Shown here one piece after another: positions 45,698 through 55,896 of a DNA stretch of 64,000 nucleotides (its first letter is position 1; the number at the start of each line of letters is the position of its first letter). The notes beneath the pieces were generated by a model that saw only the letters and a list, made by a program, of their open reading frames with translations, was not told the origin of the DNA and made no database searches. The translations under genes were made by a program, and so were the position numbers. Location of the stretch: positions 124,509-188,508 of the forward strand of contig NZ_AOMD01000030.1 in NCBI RefSeq assembly GCF_000336915.1. Direction: 5' to 3'. Origin of the DNA: Halococcus saccharolyticus DSM 5350. GTDB taxonomy: Archaea; Halobacteriota; Halobacteria; Halobacteriales; Halococcaceae.

Positions 45698-47473
45698 ATG
45701 CCGAGTAAAGTCGAGGGCTGGAAAGACGAGGTCTACGGTGAGGAGGTCCGCGAGCATCTCTTCGAGTTCGCCGAGAAGGGATGGGAGGCGATCCCCGAAG
45801 ACGAACACGACGCGTGGTTCGAGCGGTTCAAATGGTGGGGGCTGTACCACCAGCGAAACGGCCAGGAGAGCTACTTCATGATGCGGATCGGGACGCCCAA
45901 TGGGGTACTGAAGCCCGGCCAACTGGAAGTCGTCGGCGAGATCGCTGACGAGTACGCCCGCGGTCCGGCCGACAACCCCGAGTTCGGCGGCGCGTACTGC
46001 GACTGGACCACGCGCCAGTCGATCCAGCTCCACTGGATTCGGATCGAGGACGTCCCGGAAATCTTCGAGAAGCTGGAGGCGAACGGGATGTCGACCATCC
46101 AGGCCTGCGGCGACTCGTGGCGCAACATCGTCGGCTGTCCGGTCGCAGGCAAGGACAAACACGAACACGTCGACGCGTGGCCGGTCGCCGAAGAGCTCCA
46201 CGAGGAGTTCAAGGGTAACGAGGCGTACTCGAACATGCCTCGGAAGTGGAAGGTCTCGGTCACGGGCTGTGACGAGGGCTGCGGCCAGGGCGACATCAAC
46301 GACCTCGCGTTCGAACCTGCCGAAAAGGAGATCGACGGCGAGAAGAAGATGGGGTTCAACGTCCGCGTCGGCGGCGGTCTCTCGCGGAAGGAACCGCGCT
46401 TCGCACGCGACATCGATGTGTTCTGCACGCCCGAGGACGCGCCGAAGGTCTCGGCCGGGATGTCCGCACTCTTTCGGGACCACGGCGACCGCGACGACCG
46501 GTTCAACGCCCGCATCAAGTTCCTCGTCGACGAGTGGGGCACCGAGAAGATCCGCAAGACGCTTCAGGAGGAGTACATTGACTACGAGCTCCCCACGGCC
46601 GGTGAGGACCTCCGCGAGGACTACACCTACAACGCGGGCCGCCAGGACGAACACGGCGACCACGTCGGCGTCCACGAACAGCCCGACGGCAACTACTACG
46701 TTGGCCTCGACGTCCTTGTGGGGCGGATGGGAGCCGAAGACACGCTCGAACTCGCCGCCCTTGCCGACGAGTACGGTTCGGGCGAGGTCCGGCTGACTCA
46801 GCGCCAGAACGTCATCGTGACCGACGTTCCCGAGGACGATCTCGACGCGTTCCTCGACGAACCCCTTCTTGAGGACTACTCGCCCGACCCGCATCCGTTC
46901 ATGCGCGGCTCGATCGCCTGCACCGGAACCGAATACTGCTCGCTCTCGATCGTCGAGACGAAAAACCGCCAGGTCCGGTACGCCCGCTGGCTCAAGGAGA
47001 ACGTCGAGCTTCCCGACGGGATCGAGGACTTCCACATTCACCTCTCGGGCTGTACCGCGTCGTGTGCACAGCCACAGATCGCCGATATCAGCCTGCGCGG
47101 GATGAAGACCAGAAAGGACGGCGAACCCGTCGAGGCGTTCGACATCGGGCTCGGCGGCGGACTCGGTGAGAACCCTCACTTCGCCGATTGGATCGCGATG
47201 CGAGTCGCGGCCGACGAGGTGCCGGGCTACATCGCGAACGTCCTCGCGGCCTACGAGGACGAATCCGACGGCTCCGAGAGCTTCCGGGAGTTCATCGCCG
47301 CACGCGACGAGGACGAACTCGAAGCGCTCGCCGATCCCGAAGAGACCGACTACGAGGACCCGTTCATGCACAACACGAAGATGACGTGGTATCCTTACGC
47401 CGAGGAGGACGACATGGACGACCGGCCGACGCCCGCCCGCGCCGACGGCACCCCGATCCCAGCGGACGACTGA
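45698..47473 (+). CDS. nirA: Ferredoxin-dependent nitrite/sulfite reductase (sirohaem, [4Fe-4S])
   Basis: A 591-aa enzyme with two ferredoxin-like and two sirohaem half-domains. In the first half: GGAYCDWTTRQSIQLHWIR, GCPVAGKD and VSVTGCDEGCGQGDI. In the second half: RLTQRQNVIVTDVP and the cluster-binding pairs CTGTEYC and GCTASC that hold [4Fe-4S] and bridge to sirohaem. The length and pattern fit assimilatory ferredoxin-nitrite reductase of haloarchaea; sulfite as substrate is less likely but possible. No nitrate reductase gene lies next to it here. Confidence 0.9.
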   Translation: MPSKVEGWKDEVYGEEVREHLFEFAEKGWEAIPEDEHDAWFERFKWWGLYHQRNGQESYFMMRIGTPNGVLKPGQLEVVGEIADEYARGPADNPEFGGAYCDWTTRQSIQLHWIRIEDVPEIFEKLEANGMSTIQACGDSWRNIVGCPVAGKDKHEHVDAWPVAEELHEEFKGNEAYSNMPRKWKVSVTGCDEGCGQGDINDLAFEPAEKEIDGEKKMGFNVRVGGGLSRKEPRFARDIDVFCTPEDAPKVSAGMSALFRDHGDRDDRFNARIKFLVDEWGTEKIRKTLQEEYIDYELPTAGEDLREDYTYNAGRQDEHGDHVGVHEQPDGNYYVGLDVLVGRMGAEDTLELAALADEYGSGEVRLTQRQNVIVTDVPEDDLDAFLDEPLLEDYSPDPHPFMRGSIACTGTEYCSLSIVETKNRQVRYARWLKENVELPDGIEDFHIHLSGCTASCAQPQIADISLRGMKTRKDGEPVEAFDIGLGGGLGENPHFADWIAMRVAADEVPGYIANVLAAYEDESDGSESFREFIAARDEDELEALADPEETDYEDPFMHNTKMTWYPYAEEDDMDDRPTPARADGTPIPADD

Positions 47474-47554
47474 CGCCCTGCTTCGACGTACTCGGCTTTC
47501 GTCGCGACCCGTGTTGCCGATACAGTTAGGAGACTGTCGCTTGTCGGCAGTACC

Positions 47555-47896
47555 ATGGAACTGAACCACTACACAGTCTTCAGCAGCGACGAGCGGCGGG
47601 TCACCACCGCGGGGTTCAGGGGTGGGCGGGTGACGGCGGTGTTCGCCGAACTCGAACTCGACTTGCGGGCCGCGGAGACACCCGGATTCCCGGCAGTGAT
47701 CGATCTGCGTACAGTCTTTGCCGAGACAACCATCACCGTTCCTAACGACTGGAACGTGGACGTACGATTGTCGACGCCGCTGTGTGAGTTCCGGGACAGG
47801 CGTTCGGTCCGTGTGGCTGGGGAGGGATCGGCAGGCGGCCCCGATCTCGTGCTGACCGGGTTCGGCGTGATCTCCGAGATCACACTCAGGGGGTGA
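47555..47896 (+). CDS. LiaF-like C-terminal domain protein
   Basis: A 113-aa all-beta protein. The pattern GGRVTAVFAELELDLRAAE, IDLRTVFAETTITVPNDWNV and GPDLVLTGFGVISEITLR, with repeated short strands and a Leu/Arg-Ala turn, is that of the LiaF/DUF2154-type beta-helix domain found in cell-envelope stress proteins. No membrane segment. The role in archaea is unknown. Confidence 0.65.
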   Translation: MELNHYTVFSSDERRVTTAGFRGGRVTAVFAELELDLRAAETPGFPAVIDLRTVFAETTITVPNDWNVDVRLSTPLCEFRDRRSVRVAGEGSAGGPDLVLTGFGVISEITLRG

Positions 47897-47998
47897 CCGT
47901 TCGGCGTGGCCGAACGCGGGGACGAATCCGACGCGACTCCTGTTCCCGTCTCCGCCTGCCCACAGTCTCGTTAAGTATCCGGCTGTCGAAACCCGTGT

Positions 47999-48280
47999 AT
48001 GAGCGACCGCATTCTGAAAGTCAACGCCTACACAACGCTCGATCTGCTCGACGGCCAGGCGGAGGGCCACGAGTTCGAGGAGGACGCGCTTGCCGTGTTG
48101 AACGTCACATCAGCCAGAAAGAACCCGGATCACGTCCAGCTCCAGCTCGAACTCGACAACACCGATCTCGATACCCTTCCTGCTCACGCCGACGAGGTGA
48201 AGCTCTCGCCCGACCAGGCCCGCGAGGTCGCGGCCGCGCTCGAAGACCACGCCGCCGATGTCGAGGCTGCGGGGAACTGA
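47999..48280 (+). CDS. Small haloarchaeal protein of unknown function
   Basis: A 93-aa acidic protein: MSDRILKVNAYTTLDLLDGQ, then a strand segment HVQLQLELDNTDLD and a C-terminal helix LSPDQAREVAAALEDHAADV. It has the look of a widely conserved haloarchaeal single-domain protein, without any recognised motif. It starts after GTGT at a TAAG-containing box ~27 nt upstream (47971-47976). Confidence 0.65.
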   Translation: MSDRILKVNAYTTLDLLDGQAEGHEFEEDALAVLNVTSARKNPDHVQLQLELDNTDLDTLPAHADEVKLSPDQAREVAAALEDHAADVEAAGN

Positions 48281-48309
48281 CTGGCGTTTCCGCGCTCGTC
48301 GTTCTTGCT

Positions 48310-48717
48310 CTACCGATCCGCTCGTCGGTCACTCTCGCTGCGCTCGCGCCATTCGCGCTGTTGCCGGCGTTCAGTGACGTGCCGTCGGCCGTCGGCCAGC
48401 ACGTCCCGCACGCCCGTCTCGAACTCGGCCGCGGGTGTGAGGAACTCGTCCGCGAACGCCTCGACGACCTCGTAGGTCCACCGTCCGTCGACCGCGCCCG
48501 CCGGAAGGAGATCGTCGCGGAGGACGTCTGCCCACTCGTCGTGCCCGGACGTGCGAAGTTTCTCGCGTGCGTCGTCCAACCGGTCCATCCCGCGACCGAC
48601 CTGGTGGTGGAACGCGACGAGATGGCCGTACCCTCGATGGAGGTGTTCGATGCCGAGCTGGAGGTCGTGGAGCGCGGCCCGTTCGGTCCCGTCGAGGTCG
48701 GTGGGCTCGTCGTCCAT
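48310..48717 (-). CDS. Helical haloarchaeal protein of unknown function
   Basis: A 135-aa, mostly helical protein with several His (HDLQLGIEHLHRGYGHLVAF), reminiscent of four-helix bundles. It ends in an Arg/Glu-rich tail. The ATG at 48717 is chosen because the longer frame to 48909 adds non-haloarchaeal sequence. Divergent from the SDR gene. Confidence 0.55.
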   Translation of the reverse strand: MDDEPTDLDGTERAALHDLQLGIEHLHRGYGHLVAFHHQVGRGMDRLDDAREKLRTSGHDEWADVLRDDLLPAGAVDGRWTYEVVEAFADEFLTPAAEFETGVRDVLADGRRHVTERRQQREWRERSESDRRADR

Positions 48718-48841
48718 ACAACGACGTTGTCGACCACAAGTAAAACTCCTCGGCGTGACGACGTTTCCGACGATTGCACCCGGGTTGGGGTGGGGTCGCC
48801 GCAACGCTAACTGCTTTCCGTATCCTCTCCCCACGACCCGC

Positions 48842-49798
48842 ATGGCATTCGACGGCGGCTGGACCGCGGAACGAATGGGGAATCTCGACGGCAAAACGGT
48901 GATCGTCACCGGCGCGAACAGCGGCCTCGGTTACGAGGCGGCGCGGGAGTTCGCGACCCACGGCGCGAACGTCGTCCTCGCGTGTCGCAGCGTCGAGCGT
49001 GGTGTCGAGGCGGGCGAACGAATCAGGGAGGACGCACCCGAAACCTCGCTTACGGTCATCGAGCTCGATCTCGCGGACCTCGCGTCGGTCGGTCGGTTCG
49101 CCGCCGACTTCACCGATACTCACGACGAACTCCACGTGCTCTGCAACAACGCTGGCGTGATGGCGATCCCGAGGAGCGAGACCGTCGACGGGTTCGAGAC
49201 TCAGTTCGGCGTCAATCATTTGGGGCACTTCGCGCTCACTGGAACCCTCCTCGAACATCTCCACGAGACCGACGGTGAGACCCGTGTCGTGACCCAAAGC
49301 AGCGGCCTCCACGAGAACGGCGAGATCGATTTCGACGATCTCCAGGGCGAGGATTCCTACGACGAGTGGGCGGCCTACGGCCAGAGCAAGCTCGCGAACG
49401 TCCTCTTCGCCTACGAACTTCACCGTCGACTCCGGAACGCCGGCGTCGACGACGTGACCAGCGTGGCGTGTCACCCCGGCTACGCGGCGACGGACCTCCA
49501 GCGCCGCGGCCCCGAGCAGGCAGGCGAGACCCTCCGGCTGTGGGGAATGAAAGCCGCGAACGCCGTGATCGCCCAGGACGCCGCGACGGGCGCGCTGCCC
49601 ATGCTCTACGCCGCCACCGACCCCGATCTGAGCGGCGGCGAGTACGTCGGCCCCGGCGGCTTCCGAAACATGCGCGGCCACCCCGAAGAACAGCGCTCCA
49701 GCGAACGCTCGTACGACGAGGCGACCGCGGCGCGACTCTGGGGTGTTTCGGAGGAACTGACCGGCGTCACCTACGACTTCGACGTCGCGGCGAACTGA
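48842..49798 (+). CDS. Short-chain dehydrogenase/reductase, retinol-dehydrogenase-like
   Basis: A 318-aa SDR oxidoreductase. TGANSGLG cofactor motif (~22-29), ACRSVERG (NADP-type Arg after strand 2), NNAGVMA, the catalytic Ser in QSSGLHE and YGQSK (Tyr-x3-Lys), then HPGYAATDLQ. The length and spacing match the RDH/WW-oxidoreductase-like subgroup common in haloarchaea. Substrate unknown. Confidence 0.88.
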   Translation: MAFDGGWTAERMGNLDGKTVIVTGANSGLGYEAAREFATHGANVVLACRSVERGVEAGERIREDAPETSLTVIELDLADLASVGRFAADFTDTHDELHVLCNNAGVMAIPRSETVDGFETQFGVNHLGHFALTGTLLEHLHETDGETRVVTQSSGLHENGEIDFDDLQGEDSYDEWAAYGQSKLANVLFAYELHRRLRNAGVDDVTSVACHPGYAATDLQRRGPEQAGETLRLWGMKAANAVIAQDAATGALPMLYAATDPDLSGGEYVGPGGFRNMRGHPEEQRSSERSYDEATAARLWGVSEELTGVTYDFDVAAN

Positions 49799-49849
49799 TC
49801 CGGCGTCACCAAGAGAAGCGTTTCAATCCGCGAGCAACCGAACCGGTCC

Positions 49850-51025
49850 TCATTCGTCGCCGAGTTCGGCGGCGGAGCCGTCGTCCGCGTCGATACCGTC
49901 CTCGTCGTCTCCATCGACGAGTCGCCCCTCGACGGTTGCCGCGCCGTCGCCCTCGTTGTCACCGAGTCGGCCGGTGTATTCGTTCCAGAGGTCGTCGTCC
50001 AGAAGTTCCCGAATGAGGTGATCGTCAGCGGTCGCGTCGTCGTCCGCCGCCAGCCCGTACAGGAGCCCGAGCCCGCCGCCCAGCGCCGCGCCGGACCGTC
50101 CTCCCTCGAAGTCGTCGGATGCGGCCGCCCGGCCCGCACCCATCTCCGCACCACGGAGTACCGACTCGGCGTCCGCCTCGGTGACCCACTGAGCGTACTC
50201 CGTGGGTGTGAGTTCCTCGGCGAGGTACGCCGACGCGCCCACCATCGCGCCGACCGACTTGCCGTCGATGTTCCGCGCGCCCGCTCCCGTCGAGGCCCCG
50301 GCGTTGGCTCGCCGTGCCATCATCGTCGGGTCCATGTCGTCGAACACGGTGTCCTCGTGGCTGCTGGCGTACGCACCCACCACGCCGCCGCCGAGCACCG
50401 CGCCCGAGAGGAGGGCCGCCGTGGAGTAACTCGCCGCGATGGCGGGGTTGGCGACCGTGACGCCGGTGGCCAGTCCCCAGAGTGCGGCCTGTTTCGGATC
50501 GGCGTCGCGGACGGTTCGCTTGAGTTCGAGCGCGCCAGCGCCCGCACGGTCGCGTGCGGCACGGACGGCGTCCCGAGTTCGATCTCGTGTCCGGTCCGTA
50601 TCGACCGACGGGAGCGGGACGTCGCGGTCGAGCGAGGGCACCGATGTCGACCGCGCGTCAGCGGCGAGTTCGCGCGACCGTTCGACACCGGGGAGCACCG
50701 GCGGGTCGGCGTTCGTGTCGCCCACTGACGTCCCGTCATCTCCGGTCGCGCGGTCGCGTACGTCGTCGAGCGTCGAGCGGACGCGGCCGAACACGCTGTC
50801 GTCGTTCTCGTCGCTCTCGGAGGCTGGAGCGGCCTCCGTCCCGTCGGCCTGGTTCGCCACATCGCGTTCCGTGCGGAGGTCGGCGAGTCGGTCGACGAGC
50901 TCGTCGGCATCGCGCGCGCTGGCCACCGCGGCGTCGGCCTCGTCGCGCAGGTGGTCGGGAAGATCGGCGAGCCGTTCCGCGAGCGCCACCTCGGTCTCCT
51001 CGTCCGTCGCGTTCGGGTCGTCCAT
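49850..51025 (-). CDS. Large haloarchaeal protein with glycine-rich hydrophobic core
   Basis: A 391-aa protein of unknown function. The N-terminal ~160 residues are acidic and helical/disordered (LADLPDHLRDEADAAVASAR). A hydrophobic, Gly/Ala-rich region follows (AALLSGAVLGGGVVGAYASS, later GGRSGAALGGGLGLLYGLA), suggesting two or three membrane-associated segments, and the tail is acidic. No family recognised. Tail-to-head with the beta-CASP nuclease gene. Confidence 0.6.
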   Translation of the reverse strand: MDDPNATDEETEVALAERLADLPDHLRDEADAAVASARDADELVDRLADLRTERDVANQADGTEAAPASESDENDDSVFGRVRSTLDDVRDRATGDDGTSVGDTNADPPVLPGVERSRELAADARSTSVPSLDRDVPLPSVDTDRTRDRTRDAVRAARDRAGAGALELKRTVRDADPKQAALWGLATGVTVANPAIAASYSTAALLSGAVLGGGVVGAYASSHEDTVFDDMDPTMMARRANAGASTGAGARNIDGKSVGAMVGASAYLAEELTPTEYAQWVTEADAESVLRGAEMGAGRAAASDDFEGGRSGAALGGGLGLLYGLAADDDATADDHLIRELLDDDLWNEYTGRLGDNEGDGAATVEGRLVDGDDEDGIDADDGSAAELGDE

Positions 51026-51078
51026 GCCCGCATGGAGGCGACGCTCACGGAAAAGCGTTCGAGCAGCGTGTGCAGCGT

Positions 51079-52371
51079 CTACACCTCGATGGTGTCGCCG
51101 AGATCGGGGGCGACGGCGTCGATCCCCCCGTTGCGTAGCTCCGCGGCGAACGCCTCGCACCGATCGCCGTGGTTGACGAGCACTCGGTTATCGCGGTACG
51201 AATCGAGGTAGCCGAACAGCCCTTCTCGGTCGGCGTGTGCCGAGAAATCGTACTGCTCGACCTGCGCGCTCACCGGCATCCGGCGACCGTCGATCTCCGC
51301 ACTTCCGGTGTCGAGAAGATCGCGGCCCGGCGTCCCCTCGACCTGGTAGCCGGTGAGCGTGATCTTGTTCACCGGGTGGCCAGAGATCGCGGGGATGTAC
51401 GTCATCGCGGGGCCGCCCGACAGCATTCCGCTGGTGGTGACGATCGCGGTCGATTGCTCGGCGATCCGCTCTCGCTGGCCATCCCGTCCTGTGACGAATC
51501 TGGCGTGGCTCGTGGCTCGCTGGAGCGCGTCGGCGTCGCGGACGAAATCGGGGTACTGGCGGAGCATCTTCGTCACCCCCTTGCCCATCCCGTCGACGTA
51601 ACACGGGATGTCGTACTCTTCGCAGACGAGCAACAGCTCTTGAGTGCGGCCGATCGCGAACGCTGGAATCACCACCGTCCCGCCCTCCCACAGCGTCGTC
51701 CGGACGCTTTCGACGAAGCGCTCCTCGACTGCGGCGCGGTCCTCGTGTGCGACGTCCGAGTACGTACTCTCACAGATCACAACGTCCGCCTCCGGACGTG
51801 CGGTGGTCGGTGGAACGAGTCGCTGTCCGCCGACGGACCCTTTGCGCTCGTTCGCGTGGTCTTCAGCACTGCCGTCGTTTCGGGGAGTTCCGGTGTGGAA
51901 ATCCCCCGTGTAGAGCAGCCGTGTCTCGCCGTCATCCACGAGGACGTGCGCGCTGCCGGGGATGTGGCCCGCGTCGAAGAACGTTATCTCGTGGTCGGCG
52001 GCAGTGAACGTCTCGCGGTAGCCGTGGTTCTCGGCGACTTCACTGACGCGTTTGAGATCGGTCTCGGTGAACGGACACCGATAGGAGCCGCCGTGGAGTT
52101 TGAGCGTGTCCCGCGCGAGGGTCCGAGCGAGCTCGCCGGTCGGCGGCGTCCAGTGGATCGAGGGGCGGGAATCACCCGAAAGTAGTCCGGGCACGGCCCC
52201 GGCGTGGTCGAGGTGGCCGTGCGAGACCACCACCGCCTCGGGATCGACCGATCCGACGGGAAAGCCCGGCGGCGTGCCCGATCGCATCCCGTAATCGAGC
52301 AAGAGGGATTCGTTGACGAGGACGGCGCTCCGGCCGACCTCGCGAGCGCCACCGAGAAAACGGAGATTCAT
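51079..52371 (-). CDS. Beta-CASP metallo-beta-lactamase ribonuclease (archaeal CPSF-like)
   Basis: A 430-aa RNA-processing nuclease. MBL motifs: SHGHLDHAG (HxHxDH), GHIPGSAHV and TGDF; beta-CASP motifs: PAFAIGRTQELL, TSGML and the C-terminal FSAHADREGL. No N-terminal KH domains, so it resembles the shorter aCPSF2/RNase J-like class and not aCPSF1. The ATG at 52371 is used; a GTG three codons upstream is also open. Confidence 0.88.
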   Translation of the reverse strand: MNLRFLGGAREVGRSAVLVNESLLLDYGMRSGTPPGFPVGSVDPEAVVVSHGHLDHAGAVPGLLSGDSRPSIHWTPPTGELARTLARDTLKLHGGSYRCPFTETDLKRVSEVAENHGYRETFTAADHEITFFDAGHIPGSAHVLVDDGETRLLYTGDFHTGTPRNDGSAEDHANERKGSVGGQRLVPPTTARPEADVVICESTYSDVAHEDRAAVEERFVESVRTTLWEGGTVVIPAFAIGRTQELLLVCEEYDIPCYVDGMGKGVTKMLRQYPDFVRDADALQRATSHARFVTGRDGQRERIAEQSTAIVTTSGMLSGGPAMTYIPAISGHPVNKITLTGYQVEGTPGRDLLDTGSAEIDGRRMPVSAQVEQYDFSAHADREGLFGYLDSYRDNRVLVNHGDRCEAFAAELRNGGIDAVAPDLGDTIEV

Positions 52372-52544
52372 TGGGAGCACTATCCGTCGAACGGGTTTCG
52401 GCCCGTCGGTTCACGGCCGGCCGCCACGTATCGCGATCGACGAGAACGACCCTACCGATCGCCGTCGCTCGCCCTCGATCGCTCCGCTCTCCTCGACACG
52501 GATGGTCCATGATACCGACCCCCAATGAATAAGTACTCCCGACG

Positions 52545-53360
52545 ATGATGATCGATGACGGAGTTTCGATGCACCCGATGGTCCCGTTCACGGCGCTCGC
52601 GGTACCGCTCCAGAGCGGCATCGTCCCGGACGGCGGTCGAGACGAGATATTCCGGTCGATCTTCGTCGTGTTTCTCGTCCTCGGGACGATCGTCGGGGTC
52701 GTCGTCATCGGGTACATGCTCTACAATGGCTACAAGTTCCGTGACCGCGGGGAGCGGGACGGCGACGACGGGATCGACCGTCCCGAACTGGGCGAACTCC
52801 CCGAGGGCGGCGGTGGTGGGCGGAAGCTCGCGCTGTCGCTCCTGTTGAGCGCCGCCATCGTGATCTCGCTCATCACGTGGACGTACTTCGCACTCGTGGA
52901 CGTCGAAACCCGAGCGACTGAGACCGACGACAGCCTCAACGTGCAGGTCGAGGGATACCAGTTCGGCTGGGAGTTCATCTATCCGAACGGCAACTCTTCC
53001 GAGACGCTCCGGGTGCCCGCGAACACGACGGTACAGCTCACCGTCACCTCGCGGGACGTCTTCCACAACTTCGGGATTCCAGCGTTCAAGATGAAAACCG
53101 ACGCTATCCCGGGTCAGACCACCGATACGTGGTTCCAACCCAACGAGACCGGGACGTATCAGGCCCAGTGTTTCGAGCTCTGTGGCGCGGGCCACTCCGC
53201 GATGAACGCGAACGTGACCGTCATGGACCCTGCGGCGTACCAGCAGTGGTACGAAAACATCACGCCGAGCAACGCCACGACGGGTAACGCGACAGCAACC
53301 AACGCGTCTGCAACGGCGAGCAACGCGACGGCAGCGACCAACGGGACCACAGCAGCATGA
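52545..53360 (+). CDS. coxB: Cytochrome c oxidase subunit II
   Basis: A 271-aa subunit with two N-terminal transmembrane segments (~32-58 and ~95-118) and an extracellular cupredoxin domain. The CuA site is complete: CFELCGAGHSAM (C-x3-C-x3-H-x2-M) with the upstream His in FHNFGIP. The C-terminal tail is a low-complexity N-A-T repeat with several N-glycosylation sequons. In-frame ATGs at 52548 and 52569 are alternative starts. Its stop overlaps the next gene (ATGA). Confidence 0.92.
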   Translation: MMIDDGVSMHPMVPFTALAVPLQSGIVPDGGRDEIFRSIFVVFLVLGTIVGVVVIGYMLYNGYKFRDRGERDGDDGIDRPELGELPEGGGGGRKLALSLLLSAAIVISLITWTYFALVDVETRATETDDSLNVQVEGYQFGWEFIYPNGNSSETLRVPANTTVQLTVTSRDVFHNFGIPAFKMKTDAIPGQTTDTWFQPNETGTYQAQCFELCGAGHSAMNANVTVMDPAAYQQWYENITPSNATTGNATATNASATASNATAATNGTTAA

Positions 53361-55885
53361 CCGATCGATCAGAACCGACGCCGGACGGGGGGTACGCGGG
53401 GGCGGGCCAAGAGCTCCCGGCGACGACCGACGAGCACGCTACGACGGAATCGCACGGACTGCCGCCGTACGGATCGGTCAAGCGGTGGTTCGTCACCACG
53501 AACCACAAGGACGTCGGGATCCTCTACACCGTGACTGCGCTGTTCTTCCTCGTGTTCGGGGGCGTTCTCGCACTCCTGATGCGAGTCCAGCTCTTTTCGC
53601 CTGGATCGGGAGTCCTCAGTCCGATGGGGTACAACCAGACCGTCTCGACGCACGGTCTCATCATGGTCTTCTGGTTCCTCTCGCCGTTTGCGTTCGGCTT
53701 CGCGAACTACGTCGTTCCGCTCCAAATCGGCGCGAAGGACCTCGCCTTCCCTCGATTGAACGCGCTCAGCTACTGGCTGTACCTCTTTTCGGGACTGTTG
53801 CTCGGGGTCTCGTTCTTCCAGGGTGGAACGTTCGCCGGCGGTTGGACGATGTACGCGCCACTGAACATTCCGACCTATACGCCGAGTATCGGGGCGAGCA
53901 CGGCGATCCTCGCCCTTCTCCTGTTCGTGGTGAGCGTCACCGTCTCCTCGGTGAACTTCCTGACCACGATGCACCGGATGCGCGCCGAGGGGCTGACCCT
54001 CCGGCGGCTCCCGCTCTTCACCTGGACCATCCTCCTCACCGTGTGGATGATGCTGTTCGCCTTCGCGGCGCTGCTCGCGGCGCTCGTGATCCTCTCGTCG
54101 GACCGGCTTCTCGGGACAACGTACTTCGCCGTCACCAGCCCCGGCGGGTCGATCCTCTGGACCCACTTGTTCTGGTTCTTCGGCCATCCCGAGGTCTACA
54201 TCGTGTTCTTCCCCGCGCTCGGCGTGATGGCCGAAACGTTCCAGACGTTCACGGGCCGGCGGATCGTCGGCCGGAAGTGGTTCATCGCCGCGATGGTGCT
54301 GGTGGCGCTCCAGAGCTTCGTGGTCTGGATGCATCACATGTTCCTGACCTCGATCAACCTCCAGATCAAGACGCTGTTCATGGCCACCACCATCGGCATC
54401 TCCCTCCCGTTCGACCTGATGGTGTTCTCGCTGATCTACACCACCATCAAAGGAAAGGTGCGCTTCGCCACTCCCTTCCTGTTCACGTTCGGCTCGCTCA
54501 TCCTGTTCATCGTCGGCGGGATCACGGGCGTGTTCCTCGGCGCGGTCGTGCTGGACTATCAGTTCCGCGGGACCTACTGGGTGGTCGCCCATTTCCACTA
54601 CGTGATGGTCGGCGGCGTCACGGCACTCATCGGCGGGCTCTACTACTGGTTCCCGAAGATGACGGGGAAGATGTACGACGAGTTCCTCGGGAAGGTCCAC
54701 TTCTGGCTGTACTTCATCGGGTTCAACCTGCTCTACTTCCCGATGTTCGTCGCGTGGGAGACCCCGCGTCGGGTGTTCGAGTACCCCGAGGAACTCACGA
54801 TCTGGCACCAGCTCGCCACGGTCGGTGGGTTCATTCTTGGAGCTTCGTTCCTCGTGATGTTCTACAATCTCACGAAGAGCCTCGTGGATGGCGAGGCCGC
54901 CGACGGCAACCCGTGGGCGTACTCCACCACCGCCGAGTGGGCGATCCCGTCGCCGCCGCCGCTCGAGAACTTCCCCGGCGTCCCGAGCTACCGCAGCGGC
55001 TCGCTCGACTTCCTCGGCGGTTCACCGGAGGTCGCGGACGGCGGCGAGGTCACCGACGGCGGCACGCTCACGACGCCCGACGCACAGGCACACGAGGCAC
55101 ACGCGGGCGAACCTGAGAGCCACGCGAGCATCTGGCCGTTCGCGATCGGCGTCGGGGCGTTTTTCGTGTTCCTTGGGCTCTCGGGCTTCCAGGAGGGGAC
55201 CCTCGCACCCGGCTTCGCCGGGGGGACCTATCTCACGTTCGCACTCGTCGGGACCGCGATCACCGGCGTCTCGCTCGTGGCGCTCGGACGCGAACGGTTC
55301 CACGCACCGACGGGACCGTTCGGGGAGAGCTGGCCATTTGAGGCGGTCGAGAACACCAAGCTCGGCGTCTGGATCTTCCTCGCCTCCGACATCGTGCTGT
55401 TCGGTGCGTTCATCGGCTCGTACGTGTTCGTTCGGATCTCCGCGGGCTGGACCGGGTGGGAGCTCGTGCCGGGTGATTCGATCCCCGGTCTGATGAACAC
55501 CTACCTGCTCCTCACGAGCAGCTTCACCGTGATCCTCGCGCTGGTCGCCGCCGAAAAGCGGAGTCGATGGGGCGTGGTGACGTGCATCACTACGACGATC
55601 CTGCTCGGGATCGGCTTCCTCGTGAACAAGGGGCTCGAATGGAACCACCTCTTCCACGAGGGGATCGCGATCTCCTCGAACGTCCGCACGTCGACGTTCT
55701 TCCTCACCACGGGGCTCCACGCCGCCCACGTCATCATCGGGCTGTTGATCGCGGTCTACATGCTCGTGCGGGCGTGGCGGGGGGCGTACTTGGATGACGA
55801 GCGCCCCCTCGAGTACTTCGGGCTGTACTGGCACTTCGTGGACATCGTGTGGCTGTTCCTGTTCCCGCTGTTTTACATCCTGTGA
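53357..55885 (+). CDS. Fused cytochrome c oxidase subunits I and III
   Basis: An 842-aa haem-copper oxidase. Residues ~40-560 are subunit I: STHGLIMVFW (haem a His), FFGHPEVYIVFFPALG (CuB His, cross-linked Tyr and the Glu of the D channel, an A-type feature), MHHMF, and HFHYVMVGG. After a linker rich in Gly, Asp and His (~560-595), residues ~600-842 are subunit III with about seven helices (LGVWIFLASDIVLFGAF, LHAAHVIIGLLIA, YWHFVDIVWLFLFPLFYI). Fusions of I and III occur in archaea and some bacteria. Coupled to coxB by ATGA. Confidence 0.93.
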   Translation: MTDRSEPTPDGGYAGAGQELPATTDEHATTESHGLPPYGSVKRWFVTTNHKDVGILYTVTALFFLVFGGVLALLMRVQLFSPGSGVLSPMGYNQTVSTHGLIMVFWFLSPFAFGFANYVVPLQIGAKDLAFPRLNALSYWLYLFSGLLLGVSFFQGGTFAGGWTMYAPLNIPTYTPSIGASTAILALLLFVVSVTVSSVNFLTTMHRMRAEGLTLRRLPLFTWTILLTVWMMLFAFAALLAALVILSSDRLLGTTYFAVTSPGGSILWTHLFWFFGHPEVYIVFFPALGVMAETFQTFTGRRIVGRKWFIAAMVLVALQSFVVWMHHMFLTSINLQIKTLFMATTIGISLPFDLMVFSLIYTTIKGKVRFATPFLFTFGSLILFIVGGITGVFLGAVVLDYQFRGTYWVVAHFHYVMVGGVTALIGGLYYWFPKMTGKMYDEFLGKVHFWLYFIGFNLLYFPMFVAWETPRRVFEYPEELTIWHQLATVGGFILGASFLVMFYNLTKSLVDGEAADGNPWAYSTTAEWAIPSPPPLENFPGVPSYRSGSLDFLGGSPEVADGGEVTDGGTLTTPDAQAHEAHAGEPESHASIWPFAIGVGAFFVFLGLSGFQEGTLAPGFAGGTYLTFALVGTAITGVSLVALGRERFHAPTGPFGESWPFEAVENTKLGVWIFLASDIVLFGAFIGSYVFVRISAGWTGWELVPGDSIPGLMNTYLLLTSSFTVILALVAAEKRSRWGVVTCITTTILLGIGFLVNKGLEWNHLFHEGIAISSNVRTSTFFLTTGLHAAHVIIGLLIAVYMLVRAWRGAYLDDERPLEYFGLYWHFVDIVWLFLFPLFYIL

Positions 55886-55896
55886 GGTGATCACGC